Positions 1 to 6,301 of a DNA stretch of 37,775 nt are shown in pieces (position 1 is the stretch's first letter; every line of letters begins with the position of its first letter). The stretch lies in the IMG/VR virus record IMGVR_UViG_3300020215_000097, positions 1 through 37,775 of that record; one strand, written 5' to 3'. Made by a program: the position numbers and the translations under genes. The stretch is from a virus. The notes under the pieces are model-generated. The model saw only the letters and a list, made by a program, of their open reading frames with translations. It did not search any database and was not told the DNA's origin.

Positions 1-93
1 CCAGCAGAGCTCCCGTATGCCGTGAACGAGGCGCTGGCTCGGCTGGATGAGTTGGAGCATGGACTAAAAAGTAATCCGAAAGGACTAAAATGA
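1..93 (+). CDS. C-terminal end of a small early protein (partial, cut by window start)
   Basis: Codons run from base 1 to the TGA at 91-93 with no start inside the window. The last 30 residues match the C-terminus of the gene at 37333-37722 almost exactly (ending in LKSNPKGLK), so this is the same gene reached across the circular junction. In the first 20 bases there are four differences from the right-hand copy (bases 10, 12, 15 and 20). They give L/V and A/D changes and one silent change, so the reading frame is kept. It overlaps the next start by ATGA. Confidence 0.8.
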   Translation, partial: PAELPYAVNEALARLDELEHGLKSNPKGLK

Positions 94-146
94 AGTCGAT
101 ACTGCCGCAGTTGATTTATCTCGGGCTCGTGGCCATCGGACTTGGC
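21..146 (+). repeat. Left copy of the 126-bp terminal direct repeat
   Basis: Bases 21-146 are identical to 37650-37775. The 20 bases before it match the corresponding right-end bases at 16 of 20 positions. The length fits the overlap left by an assembler that closes a circular genome with a long k-mer. A true short terminal repeat of the virion DNA is the alternative. The mismatched 20 bases suggest two haplotypes in the sample. Confidence 0.85.
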
Positions 147-278
147 GTCCAGCTTGAGCAGCATGGGAAGCCCAAGACCGGCAATCACAACGTCCTGCTC
201 GCGCTCCTCGGCGCGGCTGTTGGTTTGTCCATTCAGTACTGGGGCGGGTTCTATGATGGCCTGCTGGGGCGCCTATGA
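90..278 (+). CDS. Small membrane protein, two predicted transmembrane segments
   Basis: 62 residues. There are two hydrophobic stretches, about residues 4-20 (LPQLIYLGLVAIGLGV) and 35-50 (VLLALLGAAVGLSIQYW), separated by a short polar loop with a HGKPKTG sequence. This fits a small inner-membrane hairpin protein. Small proteins of this shape are frequent in early regions of podoviruses and are usually unassigned; a role in exclusion or membrane modification is possible but not shown. The start overlaps the previous stop (ATGA), and the stop overlaps the next start. The same start is seen again at 37719. Confidence 0.75.
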   Translation: MKSILPQLIYLGLVAIGLGVQLEQHGKPKTGNHNVLLALLGAAVGLSIQYWGGFYDGLLGRL

Positions 279-337
279 AGTCCCTCGCCATCTGGTATTC
301 GGACCCAGCGAAGGCGGCGAAGGGACGGCGCAAATGA
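275..337 (+). pseudogene. 20-codon remnant duplicating the N-terminus of the GH114-like gene
   Basis: A 20-residue ORF starting MKSLAIWYSDPA. Its first residues match the start of the protein at 809-1441 (MKSLAIWYGDPA), and the DNA is also closely similar there. After residue 12 the sequence diverges and ends at TGA 335-337. It overlaps both neighbours by ATGA, so translation would be coupled. The best reading is a truncated copy left by recombination between repeated gene starts; a functional micro-peptide cannot be excluded. Confidence 0.5.
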
Positions 338-564
338 GTGTCGAGTGGTGCGAGCACGGCGTTGACTTCAGGAAGGTCTGTGAGGATTGCGACAGCGTGA
401 GACGCAAACGAGAGGCGGCCCTGGAACTCGTCGCGGAGGCTGCGCGCGGCATCGACAAGTGGTGCGCCGTGGACAGGCTGCCGCCCGAGCACCCGCTTCA
501 GGGCGTCGCCCGAGCGCTGGCTCGGCTGGATGAGTTGGAAACGAGCGAAGGGGAGAGCAAATGA
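334..564 (+). CDS. Small early protein with N-terminal Cys/His cluster
   Basis: 76 residues. The N-terminus carries a WCEHG...CEDCD arrangement (C, H, C, C within residues 5-19) that could bind zinc. The rest is charged and probably helical. The C-terminal ALARLDELE block is shared with the gene that spans the genome junction (26 bp identical at 514-539, 31-56 and 37660-37685), which shows exchange of segments among these small genes. It is joined to both neighbours by ATGA overlaps. No family recognised. Confidence 0.65.
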   Translation: MSVEWCEHGVDFRKVCEDCDSVRRKREAALELVAEAARGIDKWCAVDRLPPEHPLQGVARALARLDELETSEGESK

Positions 565-812
565 GCAAGCAGGTGATTGGCAGCGTTGAGTCGTTCGACT
601 TTGCCGTTGAGGAGCAGCTTGACCAGGTGACGGACGACGAGAATGTGCGAGGAAAAATTCGTTGGCTACTTCTGACAATGACAGAAGAGAACATCCGCGC
701 GCTGGCCCTAGCCAAAGAGGCGGGCTACCGAGCCGGCATAGAACGGGCTATCGAAGTGTTTCTTGATAACGAGTACGACCACGCAATTGGAATTCTGCGA
801 GGCAACGAATGA
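561..812 (+). CDS. Hypothetical acidic early protein
   Basis: 83 residues, mainly acidic and likely helical, with a central segment around residues 33-65 (IRWLLLTMTEENIRALALAK) resembling a helical bundle. No signal peptide, membrane segment or known motif is seen. Start and stop overlap the neighbours by 4 bases, consistent with coupled translation in the early operon. No family recognised. Confidence 0.65.
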   Translation: MSKQVIGSVESFDFAVEEQLDQVTDDENVRGKIRWLLLTMTEENIRALALAKEAGYRAGIERAIEVFLDNEYDHAIGILRGNE

Positions 813-1441
813 AGTCCCTCGCCATTTGGTACGGCGACCCTGCGACGGCGCCGGCTGCCGACGTGCTCGTGCTCGGCGAGGGCGTCGAGCAGTACAACCA
901 CTGGGCCTACAAGACCGCTGCCGTCATGGCGAGCAAACGCAAGGTGTTCGGCTACGTGAGCGTCGGAGATAGGCGCTACGCCGAGGATAAGCGCGGGCCG
1001 CTCTCCACTGCGCGAATGCTCACGGCCATCGAGGAGTGGGAGCAGTTAGGCGCGGAGGGCGTTCTGCTTGATGAGTTTGGCTATGACTACTGGAACGATG
1101 ACGGCGAGATGAACGTGCGCCAGGCGGCGGCACTCGGGATGTGCCACTCGCTCGGGCTCACTCCTGTGATGAATGCGTGGGCGCCGGCCGATTGCCCGTG
1201 GAGCGCGACCGCACCGGGCGACGTATACCTCTTTGAATCGTGGCAGAAGGACATGGGCGAGTCGGACCGGCTGAAGTGGTGGCGCGATAACCACCGTGCG
1301 GGCACGGAGGCGTGGGCTGTCACCACGGCGCCCGTCCCCGGCCGGCTCTGCGTTTCCGGCGAGCGACGGGCGCGCTCCGTCGCAGAACGCTTCGGTATCT
1401 CGGCGTTCCAGTATGGGGTTGATGACCGCTATGGGACGTGA
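809..1441 (+). CDS. GH114-like TIM-barrel glycosidase-type protein
   Basis: 210 residues. The segments FGYVSVGDRRYAED (about residues 47-60) and LGAEGVLLDEFGYDYW (about 81-96) match the layout of the GH114 / endo-alpha-1,4-polygalactosaminidase superfamily, where a strand ending in G-Y-x-S/N-x-G is followed by a strand ending in F/L-L-D-x-x. The aspartate and glutamate in LLDEF are candidate active-site acids. There is no signal peptide, so the product would act in the cytoplasm or be released at lysis. It sits among tiny early genes rather than with the tail genes, which is unusual for a polysaccharide-active enzyme. The assignment is by motif only; a non-catalytic barrel is possible. Confidence 0.55.
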   Translation: MKSLAIWYGDPATAPAADVLVLGEGVEQYNHWAYKTAAVMASKRKVFGYVSVGDRRYAEDKRGPLSTARMLTAIEEWEQLGAEGVLLDEFGYDYWNDDGEMNVRQAAALGMCHSLGLTPVMNAWAPADCPWSATAPGDVYLFESWQKDMGESDRLKWWRDNHRAGTEAWAVTTAPVPGRLCVSGERRARSVAERFGISAFQYGVDDRYGT

Positions 1442-1640
1442 CGATATCGGCTGCGCCCCGCCAGGCACGCGCATGGAGAACCCGTACATGCCCTACGCGT
1501 GGACCTACACTTGCGGCAGCTGCGGCGACACGATTCCAGCGGGCCATTACCACGAGTGCTCGCGTACAGAGACGAGCACGGAGCCCGAGCGGACCGTGGA
1601 ATCAGCCATCGACCGCGCGTTTGAGAAGAGGGATTGGTAA
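1422..1640 (+). CDS. Zinc-ribbon-like small protein
   Basis: 72 residues if started at ATG 1422; ATG 1431 and 1473 are in-frame alternatives. A CGSCG...HYHEC pattern in the middle (two close Cys, then His and Cys) looks like a zinc ribbon. The start lies inside the end of the preceding gene (20-bp overlap), as is common in this operon. The stop TAA overlaps the next ATG (TAATG). Function unknown. Confidence 0.6.
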   Translation: MTAMGRDDIGCAPPGTRMENPYMPYAWTYTCGSCGDTIPAGHYHECSRTETSTEPERTVESAIDRAFEKRDW

Positions 1641-1855
1641 TGGGCTATCGCGCGTATCTGGTTAAGTGCAGCGACAAGAAGCCCGCGTTCGCGCCGGAGC
1701 CCTACCCGAGCGATGAGGCAGCGAAAGCCGCGCTCGGCGAGTTCTACGGCGGCCCAGTCCCTAACTGGCCGGAGTTCGACCTCCCGCCCGAGTTCGACCA
1801 GAAGCCCTACTCCGGGCCGGAGCCGAAGGTTCTTAAACCGAGGATGAAGAGATGA
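1640..1855 (+). CDS. Hypothetical small early protein, proline-rich C-terminus
   Basis: 71 residues starting MGYRAYLVKC. The N-terminal half could form a small beta/alpha fold; the C-terminal half is rich in proline (PVPNWPEFDLPPEFDQKPY). The TAATG start and ATGA stop overlaps place it in the translationally coupled early operon. No family recognised. Confidence 0.65.
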   Translation: MGYRAYLVKCSDKKPAFAPEPYPSDEAAKAALGEFYGGPVPNWPEFDLPPEFDQKPYSGPEPKVLKPRMKR

Positions 1856-2103
1856 ACGCCCGCGAGCTCGTCGAGGCATGGATCAAGAAATGGGGCCTTT
1901 ACCCCTGTCCCGCGACCGAGGACCTCATCCGACGGATCGACGCGCTTCGGAGGGTCGACTCTCTCGTTCTCGACACGGATCGGCACGCAAATAGCACGCC
2001 GCATGGCTATGGACACTACCGGACCGAATTACGAAGAGATCCAGTGGCAGGAGTGGACCCGGCTGACGCTCCTCCTTCTCCTCCAAAACCCCGACCGCTT
2101 TGA
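1852..2103 (+). CDS. Hypothetical early protein, long overlap with the next gene
   Basis: 83 residues. The first 35 residues (MNARELVEAWIKKWGLYPCP...) look like normal coding sequence, and the start overlaps the previous stop by ATGA. The last 33 residues, rich in Pro and Arg, lie in a different frame over the next gene (2003-2179) and look like out-of-frame translation. Either the two genes overlap by 101 bp or a frameshift has extended this one. The N-terminal part is credible, the C-terminal end much less so. Confidence 0.5.
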   Translation: MNARELVEAWIKKWGLYPCPATEDLIRRIDALRRVDSLVLDTDRHANSTPHGYGHYRTELRRDPVAGVDPADAPPSPPKPRPL

Positions 2104-2179
2104 GGGGATGATCGCGGAGCTCGCGCACGCAGCGGACCGCGCGCTCGATGGCCTGCCCGTCGAGATGACGCGCCACTGA
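2003..2179 (+). CDS. Last gene of the rightward operon, small hypothetical protein
   Basis: 58 residues from ATG 2003 (ATG 2009 is two codons further). The sequence NYEEIQWQEWTRLTLLLLLQNPDRF followed by a helical, acidic tail is regular and has good coding character. It is the final rightward gene before the convergent leftward operon ends at 2267. No family recognised. It is just under the usual length cut for gene callers. Confidence 0.6.
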   Translation: MAMDTTGPNYEEIQWQEWTRLTLLLLLQNPDRFEGMIAELAHAADRALDGLPVEMTRH

Positions 2180-2185
2180 CCCTGC

Positions 2186-2199
2186 GTCGAGCCTTCGAC
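2186..2199. terminator. Possible small hairpin between the convergent operons
   Basis: GTCGA, a 4-base loop, then TCGAC form a perfect 5-bp stem in the 87-bp gap between the rightward operon (ends 2179) and the leftward operon (ends 2267). There is no clear T run on either side, so an intrinsic terminator is only a weak call. The position is where a bidirectional terminator is expected. Confidence 0.25.
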
Positions 2200-2266
2200 T
2201 CCCAGTGAGGCTCCAAGGGGCAGCAGGCGGGGGAGAACTCCGAGGGTTCGAGCTCGGCGAAGTCCA

Positions 2267-2554
2267 TCAGGGGAGTCCCTGGAGGCCGAGATACTGATAG
2301 GTCGTCGAGGACGACGACGGCTCCGGCCGCGCGGACGGGAGCGGCACCGGGAGGGTCGGGCGCTTCCCGGTGACCTGGTCGTACTTCACCCAGTCGACGC
2401 AGCCGCAGAGGCCGTTGACGTGCCACCCGTCGTCCCATCCTCCGCGCCTGCACCCGACCGCACATTCCGCGTTTCGGACTGCCGCGACGAGCTCGGGTGA
2501 CGGTGACGCAGACTGGGCCACCGGGAGCAGGAGCGCCAGCCAGAGGACGATCAC
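2267..2554 (-). CDS. Small exported Cys-rich protein
   Basis: 95 residues, read from GTG 2554, whose first bases overlap the TGA of the phosphoesterase gene (GTGA). An N-terminal hydrophobic run (VIVLWLALLLPVAQSAS) is a good signal peptide with a likely cut after the S-A-S region. The mature part has four cysteines in a CAVGCRRGG...LCGC arrangement, consistent with disulfides outside the cytoplasm. The C-terminus is rich in Pro and Ser. It is the last leftward gene. No family recognised; a lysis accessory or superinfection role is only a guess. Confidence 0.65.
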   Translation of the reverse strand: MIVLWLALLLPVAQSASPSPELVAAVRNAECAVGCRRGGWDDGWHVNGLCGCVDWVKYDQVTGKRPTLPVPLPSARPEPSSSSTTYQYLGLQGLP

Positions 2555-3516
2555 AGCATCACCAAGCGCGGGCCGTGACGGTCGATCTCCCCGAGCGCCA
2601 GCGTGCTTTTGGTCATCCGCTGGGACGTGTAGCCCATGACCTTCGAGTCCTCGTCGCCGAGGTATCCGACGTCCATCTCGAATAGGGAAACGCCCCGGAC
2701 CTGGCGATAGTGGAGTCCCGCGCGGTGGGTGTGCCCGTGGACCGTGTTCATGAGGTTGTACGCGAGGTGGTCGCCGAGCTTCCCGTAATGCCCGTGCTGA
2801 AAGCAGACGCCTTGCAGAATGAGTTCCTGGCGGGGGTCGTGGATCGTCGCGACCTCGGGGAACTCGAACCAGGGGTCGATGTTGAAGAAGGGCTCGGCCT
2901 CGGGGCACGCCTCCCGAATCCGCTTCAGGGGGCGAACGTCGTGGTTCCCCTTGATCTGGTGGCACTCGATACCCGGGGACAGCCTTTGGACGTCGGCCCA
3001 GAACTTCAGCGCCATCTCGCGCCCGAGTCGGATCTCCTCGAAGGGATTGTAGAGGTTCAGCGAACGGGCGAACTTGGTCTGCGCGTAGAGATCATATAGG
3101 TCGCCTATTTGGACGGCACGGCTCGGCTTGGTGTCGCCGACGAACTCTAGCGCGCGTCCCAGTGCCCTCTGGTTGACGAACGGGAAGTGAGTGTCCCCGA
3201 AGACCACCGTGCGGGCGAAGTCGTCAGGAAGGGCCAGCGGAGCGATTCCTATGAGGTCCTGGCGTGGTCTCGCGACGGCCTCGCGGACATCCTCGCCGAA
3301 GAGGTCCTCGGCGGTGATCTTGTACTTCTTAGGGGGTTGCTTCGGTTCGAGCCCAGCGCCTTGTAGGGCAACGGCGAAGCCACCGAACGCGCCGCGGATC
3401 GAACGGTCGGATTCTCGCCCGTGCGCGCGGTACTCTTCCCGGGTGGGGACGTGCCCGAGCTCCTGCGCGACCCGCTTGATATCAGATACAATCCGGTGCT
3501 TCGGGTCCGCGTCCAT
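2551..3516 (-). CDS. Metallophosphoesterase with N-terminal homing-endonuclease-type repeat
   Basis: 321 residues. Residues about 13-57 (ELGHVPTREEYRAHG...FGGFAVALQGAGL) match the short repeat associated with homing endonucleases, a small DNA-binding unit. From residue 100 the calcineurin-like phosphoesterase motifs appear in order: GDTH (107-110), GDL (138-140), GNHD (190-193), HGHYG (241-245) and HGHTH (260-264). These supply all the usual metal ligands. The enzyme is therefore probably active on a phosphodiester or phosphomonoester, perhaps at DNA. It lies downstream of the lysis genes. The fold is secure; the substrate is unknown. Confidence 0.85.
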   Translation of the reverse strand: MDADPKHRIVSDIKRVAQELGHVPTREEYRAHGRESDRSIRGAFGGFAVALQGAGLEPKQPPKKYKITAEDLFGEDVREAVARPRQDLIGIAPLALPDDFARTVVFGDTHFPFVNQRALGRALEFVGDTKPSRAVQIGDLYDLYAQTKFARSLNLYNPFEEIRLGREMALKFWADVQRLSPGIECHQIKGNHDVRPLKRIREACPEAEPFFNIDPWFEFPEVATIHDPRQELILQGVCFQHGHYGKLGDHLAYNLMNTVHGHTHRAGLHYRQVRGVSLFEMDVGYLGDEDSKVMGYTSQRMTKSTLALGEIDRHGPRLVML

Positions 3517-3555
3517 GCGGAGTCCTCCCCTCGTCGGGTTACTTCAGTTGTCAGA

Positions 3556-4023
3556 TCACGGGCGAAAGTATCGGGTGCTCCCCGGCCTCTGGGTGTCGAC
3601 GTGAACCCAATTCGACCCCGGGAGGTCTTCCATCCTGACGTCGAGTTCGTTCAACTTCGGTAGGAGCAGGATGCGCGTCTCATTCGGCGGCTCACCCTTC
3701 GCGTGGAAGTCGACCGCCGCGATCAGCCGCCCGTGCTCCATCCGAGCCATGTGCGCGGACTTCTCGGCGCCACCGACGAGCTTGTTGTACAGCTGCGGGC
3801 GAAAGGCGCAGTGGACCACGATGGGGAGCCCGACGAACTCGCGGACCTTATCCATCACCCAGAACATCCCAATCAGCGCCGCTTTGGCATCTTCCCCGAG
3901 CCCGTCCGCGTCGTTCGCGAGCCGTCCCCACGCCGGGAGCCAGATGGCCTCCTTCACGGTGAAGTGCTTGGACAACTTCGTCTTCGGGTTCTTCCAGTCG
4001 ATGCGCTTACTGCCCGTGTTCAC
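3556..4023 (-). CDS. Endolysin, peptidase M15-like (peptidoglycan L,D-/D,D-peptidase type)
   Basis: 155 residues from a GTG start that overlaps the stop of the upstream gene. It carries the M15A hallmarks: HCAFRP (71-76), a SAH...AAVDF segment (89-106) giving a zinc-binding His (H91 or H97) and Asp105, and WVHVD (139-143) giving the second His and Asp. The spacing between the first His and Asp105 is longer than in the textbook S-x-H-x2-G-x-A-x-D. There is no signal peptide, so release needs a holin. It cuts peptide cross-links of the cell wall at the end of infection. Confidence 0.8.
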   Translation of the reverse strand: MNTGSKRIDWKNPKTKLSKHFTVKEAIWLPAWGRLANDADGLGEDAKAALIGMFWVMDKVREFVGLPIVVHCAFRPQLYNKLVGGAEKSAHMARMEHGRLIAAVDFHAKGEPPNETRILLLPKLNELDVRMEDLPGSNWVHVDTQRPGSTRYFRP

Positions 4024-4340
4024 TTCTTAGGTACTGCTTTCTTGCAGTTCGACCCGAGCGCGCGACACGCTTGCTCCAGCTCGGTCTGCATGGCGTTGTA
4101 GTGATCAAAGGAGAGGCAGACGGCGCCAGCCCGAGCCGGCGAGCCGCCGACCGCGTCTTTGGGTTCGAGCCACTCGATGTGATCCACGCTCGACACCTCG
4201 CGGGTGGCGGGCGTCAGGGTCTCAGCGCAGATCGCTCCGTGGAGCACGCTGACGGGGATCGTGCACGCCTCTTTGTTGGAGATCGTTACGCAGCTAGTTC
4301 CCAGCAAAAGAAACAAAGCGGCTGAAGGCAGCTTTCGCAT
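4020..4340 (-). CDS. Lipoprotein of the lysis cassette (spanin candidate)
   Basis: 106 residues. An N-terminal hydrophobic segment ends in LLLGTSC, a plausible lipobox with Cys17 as the lipidated residue. The mature part has further cysteines and a helical C-terminus (YNAMQTELEQACRALG). It lies directly upstream of the endolysin with a 4-bp overlap and partly overlaps the preceding gene (4294-4671) by 47 bp, an arrangement often seen for outer-membrane spanins. It lacks the proline-rich body of classical Rz1, so the spanin role is inferred from position and the lipobox. Confidence 0.6.
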   Translation of the reverse strand: MRKLPSAALFLLLGTSCVTISNKEACTIPVSVLHGAICAETLTPATREVSSVDHIEWLEPKDAVGGSPARAGAVCLSFDHYNAMQTELEQACRALGSNCKKAVPKK

Positions 4341-4671
4341 GCTCGATCTCCTTTCGGTACTCGGGTGACTCGGGCTGGCCAGGAGGTGGGGCGAGCGCGC
4401 GGAGACGAAGCACGGTCGTCGTGAACTCGCGCTGGTCGCGCTTGTTGAGGAACACGATCGCCGTCAGGTCGACCTGGAGCCGAAGGAGGGCGAAGAGTTT
4501 CGCCGAGTAGCGGTGCGCGACGAAGTCGATCAAAAGCTTGAGCACCGGAAACCTCAGCCACGGGACGGCCGTGTAAAGGCTCTGGAGCGCGAGATCCACC
4601 AGGGGGTTCCAGACGTGGCCCTGAACCAAGTCCTCGATCGTGGTCAGCGTCGGGTTCGCCGAGGTCGTCAC
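4294..4671 (-). CDS. Hypothetical lysis-cassette protein with hydrophobic helices
   Basis: 125 residues from GTG 4671, preceded by a GGGGAAGG ribosome site; a longer in-frame extension to 4749 exists but is less credible because it covers the gene at 4668-4805. Two amphipathic to hydrophobic helices (about residues 22-60, including FPVLKLLIDFVAHR) are followed by a basic stretch and a charged C-terminus. It lies between a tiny cationic protein and the lipoprotein/endolysin pair. It could be a holin or membrane-associated lysis protein, but no clear transmembrane span is visible. Confidence 0.55.
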   Translation of the reverse strand: MTTSANPTLTTIEDLVQGHVWNPLVDLALQSLYTAVPWLRFPVLKLLIDFVAHRYSAKLFALLRLQVDLTAIVFLNKRDQREFTTTVLRLRALAPPPGQPESPEYRKEIEHAKAAFSRFVSFAGN

Positions 4672-4805
4672 GCCTTCCCCCGGTCGCGCCAACGGATGAC
4701 AAGTGCGGTGACCCTCCGAAGGAGCCAGGGCAGGAGAACCCACCGCCAAGCCATCTTGGCGAGGCGAAGGGCTCCGGTCCTAAGAAGGGTCACCAGCACC
4801 GGCAT
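4668..4805 (-). CDS. 45-residue cationic hydrophobic peptide (holin-like candidate)
   Basis: ATG 4805 to TGA 4668, 45 residues. It is rich in Leu, Trp, Val and Arg (e.g. MAWRWVLLPWLLRRVTALVI, residues 18-37), giving one short membrane-active helix with many positive charges. Its stop overlaps the GTG of the next gene by 4 bases, and it starts 7 bp after the stop of the gene upstream, so it fits the operon tightly. It could be a pinholin-type or membrane-disrupting peptide; this is inferred from composition and place only. Confidence 0.55.
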   Translation of the reverse strand: MPVLVTLLRTGALRLAKMAWRWVLLPWLLRRVTALVIRWRDRGKA

Positions 4806-4812
4806 GCTCTAC

Positions 4813-5040
4813 CTACCCGACAGAGCCATCGACCTTGTCGACGGCGGCGAGGGCGAGCGCCTTAAGCTGCGGGAGCACGATCAGGGCCATGTCATCGAAC
4901 GGGGTCTTCGAGAGCTTCGCGCTCTCCTCTACCCAGCCGAACGCCTCCTCGATGACGATCTTCCCCGCCTCTTCGGCGAGATCGAGCCCGCGCCCCTTCA
5001 GGCGATCCACCAGGGCCTTTACGTCGTATGCTTTTTCCAT
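4813..5040 (-). CDS. Hypothetical protein upstream of the lysis genes
   Basis: 75 residues, predicted mostly helical, acidic, with a C-terminal segment (ALIVLPQLKALALAAVDKVDG) that is moderately hydrophobic. The ribosome site GGAG lies 9 bases before the ATG, and AAGGA abuts the ATG. A 5-bp stem (5059-5072) lies in the short leader. It heads the lysis cassette. No family recognised. Confidence 0.65.
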   Translation of the reverse strand: MEKAYDVKALVDRLKGRGLDLAEEAGKIVIEEAFGWVEESAKLSKTPFDDMALIVLPQLKALALAAVDKVDGSVG

Positions 5041-5077
5041 TCCTTGGTTCTCCGTTCTTCTGCGCTTGCAGACTTGG

Positions 5078-5677
5078 TTAGGGCTTCGAGAACTCGCCCA
5101 CGCTGAAGCCGTGCCCGACGTCGTTCCCCGACGCTGCCGGGAAGAGGGTCAAGCCCGCGGCGCTGATCGCCGAGTCCCCCTGATGCACGCCGTTGTGGTA
5201 GTAGGAGACGGTCGTGCCGTTGCTCCGCACCTCGAAGACGTCGCCGATGCTCCAGCCGCCGAAGCTGTAGTTCGGGCTTCCGTTCTCGAAGACGAACAGC
5301 GTCCCCGAGCCGTGCGAGTAGAGCGCGTAGCGGATCCCCGTCTGATCGTGGGTGGCGCTGCTCTCCGTGAGCCCGATGAACGCCTGCCCCGAGACGATCG
5401 TCCCGCGCACGCTGCAGGCCTCGCTCACCGCGCAGGTGTTCGTCGTCGAGTACGCGAACGTGTTCGCGCCGCCTAGGTTCGCGGTCACCGTGATCCCGCC
5501 GTTCGCGCCCGTGGTCATGTTGAAGGTCTGATCCCAGACCACGTAGGGCGACGCCGCCACCGCGACGCTGGCCCGTTTCAGGACGGCGACGCGCTGGCCC
5601 GGCAGGAAGCCCGCGCGTCCGACGTGCCCGACGCCGATCAGCAGCCCGATCGCTACGATGGAGTAGAGTCGACTCAT
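5078..5677 (-). CDS. Secreted lectin-like (concanavalin-fold) protein
   Basis: 199 residues with a clear N-terminal signal segment (SIVAIGLLIGVGHVGRAG). The body is beta-rich with repeated G/S/T/N/Y patterns. The C-terminal half (SFGGWSIGDVFEVRSNGTTVSYYHNG) strongly resembles SPRY/concanavalin-A-like jelly rolls, in which G-D-x-F-x-V and V-x-Y-Y-x-N-G strands are typical. A TCAVSEAC pair could form a disulfide. A signal peptide is unusual in a tail-region protein, since virion parts assemble in the cytoplasm; see the neighbouring secreted protein. An alternative is that the N-terminus is a virion-attachment segment. Confidence 0.6.
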   Translation of the reverse strand: MSRLYSIVAIGLLIGVGHVGRAGFLPGQRVAVLKRASVAVAASPYVVWDQTFNMTTGANGGITVTANLGGANTFAYSTTNTCAVSEACSVRGTIVSGQAFIGLTESSATHDQTGIRYALYSHGSGTLFVFENGSPNYSFGGWSIGDVFEVRSNGTTVSYYHNGVHQGDSAISAAGLTLFPAASGNDVGHGFSVGEFSKP

Positions 5678-5682
5678 CTGGG

Positions 5683-6279
5683 TCAGTCCTGGACGAACTT
5701 GAAGCGGAAGACGAGCGACCCAGCGGCGAACGTCGGTGTCCCGCTGCGGACGACCGCGAGCGCGTAGAGATTCTTAGACGTCGAGATCGCTTTCATGATC
5801 TTCGCTGACTGCGCCGGGCTCGCCTCGCAGTTCCCCGCCAGGTTGGTCCAGTCCGTCGTGGCAATGGAGACTCGTCCGAGGAACTTATCGATCATCTGCG
5901 CGTCGGCGATGTCGATCGCCGCGTTGTCAGCGCTCGCCACCGTCGGCGACTCGTCGAAGAACAGGATATCGACGGCCACGCACTGCTTCGCCTGATCCAC
6001 GACCGAGACGTCGAGAAGGGTCGCCGTGCCACCCAGGAGGCGGGCGGCGTCCGTCAGCGTCATGATCGAACCCAAGCGATCGCCCGAGGCGTACGCGTTC
6101 GTGTCGAGCGTCGGCGTGACCTCGACGACCGTGGCAGAGGTCCCGACGTCGAGCGCGTTCTTCTCGTTGTCGTAGACGGCGCGCATAATCTGCGGCTCGG
6201 ATACCGGGTTGCCCTTGGAAGCAAGCGCCTGCACCGGGGCGACGGTGAGGAGCGAGAGCAGGATGAGGAAGTTCTTCAT
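5683..6279 (-). CDS. Secreted beta-rich protein of unknown role
   Basis: 198 residues from ATG 6279, chosen because it gives a good signal peptide (FLILLSLLTVAPVQALA) and has GGAG 10 bases upstream; an in-frame ATG at 6318 would bury the signal. The mature part resembles phage proteins of the gp53/decoration type only vaguely: alternating strands, with the segments IMTLTDAARLLGGTATLLDV and VAVDILFFDESPTVASADN. It lies between the small membrane protein and the lectin-like protein. Export of two adjacent late proteins suggests a periplasmic or envelope task. Confidence 0.6.
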   Translation of the reverse strand: MKNFLILLSLLTVAPVQALASKGNPVSEPQIMRAVYDNEKNALDVGTSATVVEVTPTLDTNAYASGDRLGSIMTLTDAARLLGGTATLLDVSVVDQAKQCVAVDILFFDESPTVASADNAAIDIADAQMIDKFLGRVSIATTDWTNLAGNCEASPAQSAKIMKAISTSKNLYALAVVRSGTPTFAAGSLVFRFKFVQD

Positions 6280-6301
6280 GGTCAGGGTTCTCCTTTTCGG
6301 G

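Noticed and set aside
2016-2267. Leftward ORF starting MDFAELEPSEF just after the last late gene (TGATG overlap)
   Set aside because: After about 25 residues it becomes Arg/Ser/Gly-rich and lies wholly over the rightward gene at 2003-2179, which has better coding character.
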